NCBI GenBank assembly: GCA_018609945.1
Contig: JAHENO010000189.1
Span: forward strand, 1-18,288
Source of the DNA: Haloarculaceae archaeon
Lineage (GTDB): Archaea; Halobacteriota; Halobacteria; Halobacteriales; Haloarculaceae
Length of the DNA stretch: 18,288 bases
Direction of reading: 5' to 3'
Every line of letters starts with the position of its first letter. Position 1 is the first letter of the stretch. The translations under genes were made by a program, and so were the position numbers. Below are positions 14,082 through 18,288 of the stretch, in pieces. A model generated the notes under the pieces. The model was not told the origin of the DNA, did not search any database, and was given only the letters and a program-made list of their open reading frames with translations.

Positions 14082-14177
14082 GGTTTCCCTTCCGCCAGCG
14101 GATGGAAATGCGTGTCGTTGCGTCTCCAGCCGCGTAGTCGTTGCACATTCAGCCTCGTGGCCGACGGTGACACACAG

Positions 14178-14870
14178 TCAACACCGCGTCGCGAGATCAG
14201 CGAGGGCGTCGTCGCCCCTGGCGGTGAGTGGGGTGCCGTGGGCCATCGCCACGACCTCGAACGGCGGGGCGCGTTCGACCAGCGCCCTGACGCTCCCGCG
14301 GAGTTCGTCCATGTCGTAGGAATCGAACCACTCCGGTGTCGTCAGCCGGCCGTCGCTCTCCCAGACGAGATCCCCCAGGAACGCGACGCCGAAATCGGCG
14401 TGGACGTAGACGGTGTGCCCGGGGTTGTGACCGGGCGTGTGGTAGGCGGTGAACCCGCCGATGGTGTCGCCGTCCTCGACTCCGACGAGGTCGACGCCAG
14501 CGAGGTCCCACACGCGCCTGACAGCGCGGTGGAAGAGTCCCTTGTGGCTGACCGGCGACGGGGTAACCTCGCGCCGGACGAGCGCGAGGTCGGCCGCGCC
14601 GAGGTAGACCGGCCCCGCGAAGGCTCCGAGCGCGCGGAGGCCGCCCACGTGGTCGATGTCGTAGTGTGTCAGGAGGACCCTGTCGACGTCCCCGACGGCG
14701 TAGCCCGCGGCCGCGAGTTCGTCGGCGAGCGCGGGTCTGTTGACGAAGAGGCCAGTATCGACCAGCGTGACCGTCCCGTCGTCGACGAGAAACGCGTTCG
14801 ACGCCAGCGGCGGGACGAGTCCGAGTTCGAGCAACCAGACGCCCTCGCGGAGTTCCCGGGCCACGGTCAC
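14178..14870 (-). CDS. MBL-fold metallo-hydrolase
   Basis: This 230-aa metallo-beta-lactamase-fold protein has metal ligands at THYDIDHVGG (His69, Asp71, Asp73, His74), TPGHNPGHTVYV (His148), FLGDLVWE (Asp167) and MAHGTPL (His211). The canonical HxHxDH has Asp in place of the second His, a variant that recurs in some MBL subfamilies. The substrate is unknown; glyoxalase II-like or other esterase chemistry is plausible. The start is GTG at 14870, whose GTGA overlaps the stop of the metalloprotease gene by 4 bp, showing translational coupling. An ATG far upstream in this frame would overlap the protease extensively and is rejected. Confidence 0.88.
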   Translation of the reverse strand: MTVARELREGVWLLELGLVPPLASNAFLVDDGTVTLVDTGLFVNRPALADELAAAGYAVGDVDRVLLTHYDIDHVGGLRALGAFAGPVYLGAADLALVRREVTPSPVSHKGLFHRAVRRVWDLAGVDLVGVEDGDTIGGFTAYHTPGHNPGHTVYVHADFGVAFLGDLVWESDGRLTTPEWFDSYDMDELRGSVRALVERAPPFEVVAMAHGTPLTARGDDALADLATRC

Positions 14871-15814
14871 CCGACCCGTGCCAGCCACACCGCCGGATCC
14901 TCGAGTTCGGCGTCGGTCGGCAGCGTCTCCGGGGACCGCCAGACCAGCCCGGCCGTCTCCATCCCGCCCCGGTCGACGACGGCCTCGAAGAAGGCCTTCC
15001 CGCGCTCGTACTGGCGGCGCTTCATGCTGAGGCCCAGCAGCCGGCGGATGAGTCGCTGGAGCGGTCCCCGCCCGCGGCGGCGCGCCTCCAGTTTCCGGCG
15101 CAGGTCCGCGTACTCCTCGTCGAAGGCCCGGTCCATCACGAGTTCGGCGTACCCCTCGACGGCGGTCATCGTCGTATCGAGGGCCCCCAGCGACTCGCGG
15201 TCGATCGATCCCTCGGCGAGCGTGTCGACCGCCTCGCGCACCGCCCGTTCGAGGTGTGCCGAGAGCCACGGCGCGGCGCCGAACTCCGCGGCGTGGGTCA
15301 CCTCGTGGAAGGTGATCCACCGGCGAAACCGGGGATAGGGGACGTCCAGTTCCTCGGCGGCGCGCAGGATGTTCGGCCGGACGAAGTACAGCGCGTGGTC
15401 GTCGCTGTCGGCAAGCAGGAGGGGATCGTACTGCCCGAGGACGTTGTTCGCCAGAAAGGACAGCGCGATCGACATCGACCCCGTGTTGAGCACGCGCGCG
15501 ATTTCGGGGACGTACTCGGCGCGGGTCTCCAGGGGAGCCATCACCCGCTCGAACGTGTCGACGTTGGCCCCGATCCAGTGGTGCCGGTGCTGGATTTCGA
15601 CCGTCTCGGGCAGGTCGAAAGCGAGGTCAGTCGTCGACCGGACGCGGTCGCGGGCCTCGCGCACGTCGGCGGCGTAGGCCCCGCGCTCCTCGGCGGAGAC
15701 CTCGAGAGGGCCCGGATCCGTCGAGGCGGTCGCGGCCGTGGCGACCGCGGACCAGTCGATGGGACCGTCGCCGCTCGCACCGGCGACGGCCCGGACGCTC
15801 CGGTAGAGGCTCAT
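14867..15814 (-). CDS. Zinc-dependent metalloprotease of the Zincin_2 (DUF2342) type
   Basis: This 315-aa putative metallopeptidase has the zinc motif HEVTH (170-174) in ITFHEVTHAAEFGAAPWL and a likely third ligand, Glu220, in MTAVEGYAELVMD. Both match the pattern I recall for the 'coenzyme F420 biosynthesis-associated' Zincin_2 family of Actinobacteria and haloarchaea. Other blocks are WIGANVDTFERVMAPLE (80-96) and FLANNVLGQYDPLLLAD (120-136). No signal peptide or membrane segment is visible, so it is probably cytoplasmic. The start ATG at 15814 overlaps the preceding gene's stop (ATGA). Its place between a membrane-anchored acidic protein and an MBL hydrolase suggests a joint pathway. Any link to F420 is by family name only. 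Confidence 0.85.
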   Translation of the reverse strand: MSLYRSVRAVAGASGDGPIDWSAVATAATASTDPGPLEVSAEERGAYAADVREARDRVRSTTDLAFDLPETVEIQHRHHWIGANVDTFERVMAPLETRAEYVPEIARVLNTGSMSIALSFLANNVLGQYDPLLLADSDDHALYFVRPNILRAAEELDVPYPRFRRWITFHEVTHAAEFGAAPWLSAHLERAVREAVDTLAEGSIDRESLGALDTTMTAVEGYAELVMDRAFDEEYADLRRKLEARRRGRGPLQRLIRRLLGLSMKRRQYERGKAFFEAVVDRGGMETAGLVWRSPETLPTDAELEDPAVWLARVG

Positions 15815-16059
15815 GAGTCGCCGTCGCTCCGGAGTTTCCTGACCACGACCGCCACGACGACGAGGAACACGAGACCGACCACCAGCGGGAGCAGACGCCG
15901 GTCGGCCCCCGCACCGTCCGCGTCCTCGCCGTCCGCGCTGTCCCCGTCTCCGACACTCCCCTCGTCGGCGTCGGATTCGCCACCGGCACCGCTGAACGGC
16001 GCGTGTGCGGTGAAAGAGGCGTCTTCGACCTGCAGTTTCAGGAGGGTGTACTCTGCCAT
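15811..16059 (-). CDS. Small acidic single-pass membrane protein
   Basis: This 82-aa protein starts MAEYTLLKLQVEDASFTAHA, followed by an Asp/Glu/Ser/Gly-rich stretch. One hydrophobic helix near the C-terminus (LLPLVVGLVFLVVVAVVV) is followed by a short tail, RKLRSDGDS. The positive residues after the helix suggest the acidic N-terminal part faces outside with the tail in the cytoplasm, unless the protein is inserted the other way; no cleavable signal peptide is visible. The ATG at 16059 lies about 26 nt from a TATA-like box; ATG at 16065 would add two residues. The stop overlaps the protease start by 4 bp. The function is unknown; it is first in the three-gene operon. Confidence 0.75.
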   Translation of the reverse strand: MAEYTLLKLQVEDASFTAHAPFSGAGGESDADEGSVGDGDSADGEDADGAGADRRLLPLVVGLVFLVVVAVVVRKLRSDGDS

Positions 16060-16081
16060 ACACATCCTTCGGGGACCCGCC

Positions 16082-16088
16082 TCTTAGC
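16082..16088 (-). promoter_or_regulatory. Weak TATA-like box of the membrane protein/protease/hydrolase operon
   Basis: The minus strand reads GCTAAGA, centred about 26 nt before the ATG at 16059. It is the only AT-rich patch at the right distance and favours 16059 over 16065 as the start. Confidence 0.35.
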
Positions 16089-16134
16089 CGTTTGGCCGAC
16101 CGCGCTTCCTTGTTCCTACGTATCACGTACGGAG

Positions 16135-16142
16135 TTTAATTA
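16135..16142 (+). promoter_or_regulatory. TATA-like box of the PKD-protein gene
   Basis: TTTAATTA lies in a conspicuously AT-rich patch and predicts a transcript start near 16165. This places the ATG at 16171 almost leaderless, while the second candidate ATG (16201) would have a leader of about 35 nt. Confidence 0.55.
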
Positions 16143-16170
16143 ACGCGATAATTGCGAGACTTTTTGTGGG

Positions 16171-17568
16171 ATGCGGGGGTCACCCTCGTGCACAGGACTG
16201 ATGCGACAGGGTCTCATGCTGGTCGCCCTCGCCGTACTGGGGGTGGGGGTTGCCAGTGCGAACACGCCACCGCTCGCCGACGCAGGCCTCGACCAGCAGG
16301 TCGAGGAGAACACCACGGTCTACCTCGACGCTGGCGGCTCGACGGACCCAGACGGGAACGTCACGGGCTACGAGTGGTCGATCACCGCGCCGAACGGGAC
16401 TGAACTGACGCCGGACTGTGAGAGTTGCGCGCGCACGGAGTTCGTCCCGGAACGGACCGGCCAGTACAACGCGACGGTCGCGGTGACCGACGACGACGGC
16501 GCCACCCGCGAGGATACCCTGTACGTCGATGTCGAGACGGCGACGCCGCCGAGTGTCACGGTGTCGGGTCCCGACGCCGTCATCGCCGGCGACGCGCAGA
16601 CCTACACCGCCGACGCGAGTGCGGGCGGGGACGACCTCTCGACGATCACCTGGCGCGTCGACGGCTCTCACCGCGCCCACGTCGCGGCCAGCGGGGACGC
16701 CGAAACCGTGACCCGCGAGTTCTCCTTCGAGAAGGGCGAACACACTGTCACCGTCGTGGTCATCGACGACAGCGGCAAGCGCGAGAGCGACGAGATGACC
16801 GTCGAGGCTGTCGAACCCGTGGGTGTCGGTGATGGCGGCGGTGGTGGTGGCGGTGGTGGCGATACTGTCCTCGTCGCGGATCAAGAAAACGATGAATTCG
16901 ACAGTAATCCTGATAGCATCATTGAGTACAACACGAACACCAACAAGTGGCGAATCGATCAGGACAGAGCAGAACGAAGCGAGGGAAGCGTCCAGATTGG
17001 CGACGCGGAGATATCGATGGCTACGTTGGAGTTCGTTGACTCCTCGGAAGAGTTTAAGCAGGCACTTGACCAGAAGGGCGTTAGTGAAGAAACGGCTCTC
17101 AGGGCTGCGACGGCAGAGACGAACAAGCCAATACAGGACACGGTCGGCATCGAACAGCACGATCCCCACAGGGAGAACCACAATAGTGGACAGAAGACCA
17201 ACGACGAGTGGGTCGAAAACGAAGTCGAAGAGAGAGATAAAATCGATACCCCTGAGTCCGACCCCGACCCAGAGCCCGACGCCGAGACCAAGGAACCCAA
17301 GGGACCAAGTCCGGAACCAGTCGGTGTCATAGATACAAGCACTTCCACCTCAACTTCCGACAGCGAGGGTAGCGACTCCGGCGGTGGCGGTGATCGCACC
17401 GCGTCAGCAGGCCCGGGCCGTGGCGGCATATCAAGCGGTGGCGACTCCGGCGGTAGCAACGACGGCGGTAGCCGCGGCGGCAATAGCGGCGATAGCACCG
17501 CATCAGCAGGCCCAGGTCGTGGCGGCATATCGAGCGGTGGAGCCGGTAGCACCTGGGTTGGATTGTAA
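16171..17568 (+). CDS. Secreted PKD-domain protein with a compositionally distinct C-terminal half
   Basis: This protein has 465 aa from 16171, or 455 aa from the in-frame ATG at 16201, which gives a more typical Sec signal peptide (MRQGLMLVALAVLGVGVASA, cleavage before NTPP). Two PKD/Ig-like domains follow: about 34-122 (LDAGGSTDPDGNVTGYEWSI and ATVAVTDDDGATREDTLYVD) and about 128-213. A Gly9 linker (222-230) leads to an unrecognised region (231-360), an acidic Pro/Asp stretch, and a Gly/Ser tail with two copies of TASAGPGRGGISSGG (410-424, 443-457). There is no twin-arginine motif, no C-terminal anchor and no PGF-type sorting signal, so it is likely released or held by other means. GC drops from about 73% (16561-16620) to about 48% (16921-16980), suggesting a chimera. 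Confidence 0.8.
   Translation: MRGSPSCTGLMRQGLMLVALAVLGVGVASANTPPLADAGLDQQVEENTTVYLDAGGSTDPDGNVTGYEWSITAPNGTELTPDCESCARTEFVPERTGQYNATVAVTDDDGATREDTLYVDVETATPPSVTVSGPDAVIAGDAQTYTADASAGGDDLSTITWRVDGSHRAHVAASGDAETVTREFSFEKGEHTVTVVVIDDSGKRESDEMTVEAVEPVGVGDGGGGGGGGGDTVLVADQENDEFDSNPDSIIEYNTNTNKWRIDQDRAERSEGSVQIGDAEISMATLEFVDSSEEFKQALDQKGVSEETALRAATAETNKPIQDTVGIEQHDPHRENHNSGQKTNDEWVENEVEERDKIDTPESDPDPEPDAETKEPKGPSPEPVGVIDTSTSTSTSDSEGSDSGGGGDRTASAGPGRGGISSGGDSGGSNDGGSRGGNSGDSTASAGPGRGGISSGGAGSTWVGL
17398..17541 (+). repeat. Duplicated 45-bp coding repeat in the PKD-protein tail
   Basis: Segments 17398-17442 and 17497-17541 encode the identical 15-aa unit TASAGPGRGGISSGG with several synonymous differences. 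They are separated by a Gly/Ser/Asn-rich 18-aa spacer. The synonymous divergence implies an older duplication kept at protein level. Confidence 0.8.
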
Positions 17569-18288
17569 GGCACTGTAAAATTGCACGAATTCGATAAGCT
17601 AAATTATCCTCCGTAGCAGACGGTTTCGGCAAGGATGATCGAGGAACTTGATATCGAAGTGACTGAAGATGAGGAAGTGCCATTCATGGACAAACCGCGC
17701 ACGCCAGCCTGGCTGATCTGGCTGGCGTGCCGACTCCATGCTGGTGCAGCATCCCTCTCAGAGTGTGCTGACGTCTTGGAGTGGTTTGGCGTCGATCGCA
17801 CTCGTCAATCCGTGGATAACTGGTATGGAAAGTACACGGAGTACTGCGATCAGGAGTTCACGGCAACTCCTGATCGCGTCGCCGTCGATGAGAAACAGAT
17901 CCAACTCGAAGAAGAGCAGAAGGTCTGGCTCTACGCCGCGATCGACGTAGACGAGAAAGTTGTCCTGCACGCTCACCTGTCACCGCGTCGGGGCACGAAG
18001 CCCGCGACGCGGTTCCTTCGGGAACTCAAAGACCGACACAACGTCGAAGATGCGGAGTTTCTCGTTGACGGAATGGGCTACCTTACCGCTCTTGCTCGGA
18101 CTGATCTCAGCGGAGATCTCAATTACAGCGACCGCAACATCGTTGAAAAACTCTTTCAGACAGTCTCTATGCGGATTGGACGCTTTCATGAGACGTGGAA
18201 TGCCAGTCAGGCCAGCGCGGAACGCTGGCTGACTGGCTTCTTCCACTACTACAATCACCTGCGAAGTCATCAAGCGCTCGACAATCAA
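17569..18288 (+). mobile_element. IS6-family insertion sequence, left end and most of the transposase (truncated by the window)
   Basis: The left terminus GGCACTGTAAAATTGCAC resembles the GGCACTGT ends of IS6/IS26-type elements and begins immediately after the TAA of the PKD gene. The transposase follows at 17635. The right end and the target duplication lie outside the window; the 8 bp before the end (GATTGTAA, 17561-17568) are the predicted duplication. Confidence 0.8.
17635..18288 (+). CDS. IS6-family (haloarchaeal type) DDE transposase, 3' end beyond the window
   Basis: The frame is open for 218 codons from ATG 17635 to the window edge with no stop. The N-terminal helix-turn-helix-like part is AWLIWLACRLHAGAASLSEC. 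The catalytic core has the first Asp in RVAVDEKQIQLEEEQKVWLY, the second in EFLVDGMGYLTAL and the Glu in DRNIVEKLFQTVSMRIGRF, in the IS6-family spacing. WLYAAIDVDEKVV and LSPRRGTKPATRFL match the 'YLYRAID...R...A..FL' family pattern. It appears intact so far, so the element could be active. The typical C-terminal AERWLTGFFHYYNHLRSHQA is present, so only a few residues are missing. Confidence 0.88.
   Translation, partial: MIEELDIEVTEDEEVPFMDKPRTPAWLIWLACRLHAGAASLSECADVLEWFGVDRTRQSVDNWYGKYTEYCDQEFTATPDRVAVDEKQIQLEEEQKVWLYAAIDVDEKVVLHAHLSPRRGTKPATRFLRELKDRHNVEDAEFLVDGMGYLTALARTDLSGDLNYSDRNIVEKLFQTVSMRIGRFHETWNASQASAERWLTGFFHYYNHLRSHQALDNQ

Noticed and set aside
16171..17568. PKD gene as a pseudogene broken by the IS
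   Set aside because: The frame is intact from signal peptide to a TAA that lies outside the IS end; only a lost extension could be missing, and nothing in the window shows one.

Overview
The window reads as chromosomal DNA of a haloarchaeon (class Halobacteria). The evidence is high GC, very acidic predicted proteins, AT-rich TATA-like boxes about 26-28 nt before start codons (leaderless-type promoters), and a typical haloarchaeal gene set: aIF2-beta with a TRAM domain, GatB, SMC with ScpA, RqcH and UspA. The genus cannot be fixed from the sequence alone.

Layout. (1) 1-240: a complete tRNA-Arg(UCU) gene followed by a 22-bp exact second copy of its 3' end 120 bp downstream, with an inverted partial copy in between. 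(2) 242-5449: aIF2-beta-TRAM (-), a single-domain FAD oxidoreductase related to thioredoxin reductase (-), a divergent E1-alpha/E1-beta pair of a 2-oxoacid dehydrogenase (+) without E2 or E3, and gatB (-). (3) 5665-10752: a chromosome-organisation operon (+) of a small acidic coiled-coil protein, the 1196-aa SMC ATPase and the kleisin ScpA. The smc-scpA junction and the ScpA N-terminus carry palindromic inserted repeats. (4) 10753-11198: no gene, but a roughly 327-bp element with terminal inverted repeats and strong internal hairpins. (5) 11199-14081: a 56-aa glycine-zipper protein (+), a UspA protein (+) and rqcH (-). (6) 14178-16059: a three-gene operon (-) joined by two 4-bp start/stop overlaps: a small acidic single-pass membrane protein, a Zincin_2-type metalloprotease and an MBL-fold hydrolase. 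(7) 16171-18288: a secreted PKD-domain protein whose second half has strikingly lower GC and unrelated low-complexity repeats, then the left end and most of the transposase of an IS6-family element that runs off the window.

How the genes work together. SMC and ScpA should form the condensin-like ring, and the upstream coiled-coil protein shares their promoter. The tRNA, aIF2-beta, GatB and RqcH all serve translation or its quality control but are not one operon. The protease, membrane-protein and hydrolase set looks like a co-translated functional unit of unknown role.

The least ordinary signals are the palindromic insertions around scpA. They share an 11-nt core, GAGCGAAGCGA or its reverse complement, with the downstream terminal-inverted-repeat element, and in both places one copy lies in each orientation. 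This suggests one family of small mobile palindromes has repeatedly entered this locus.
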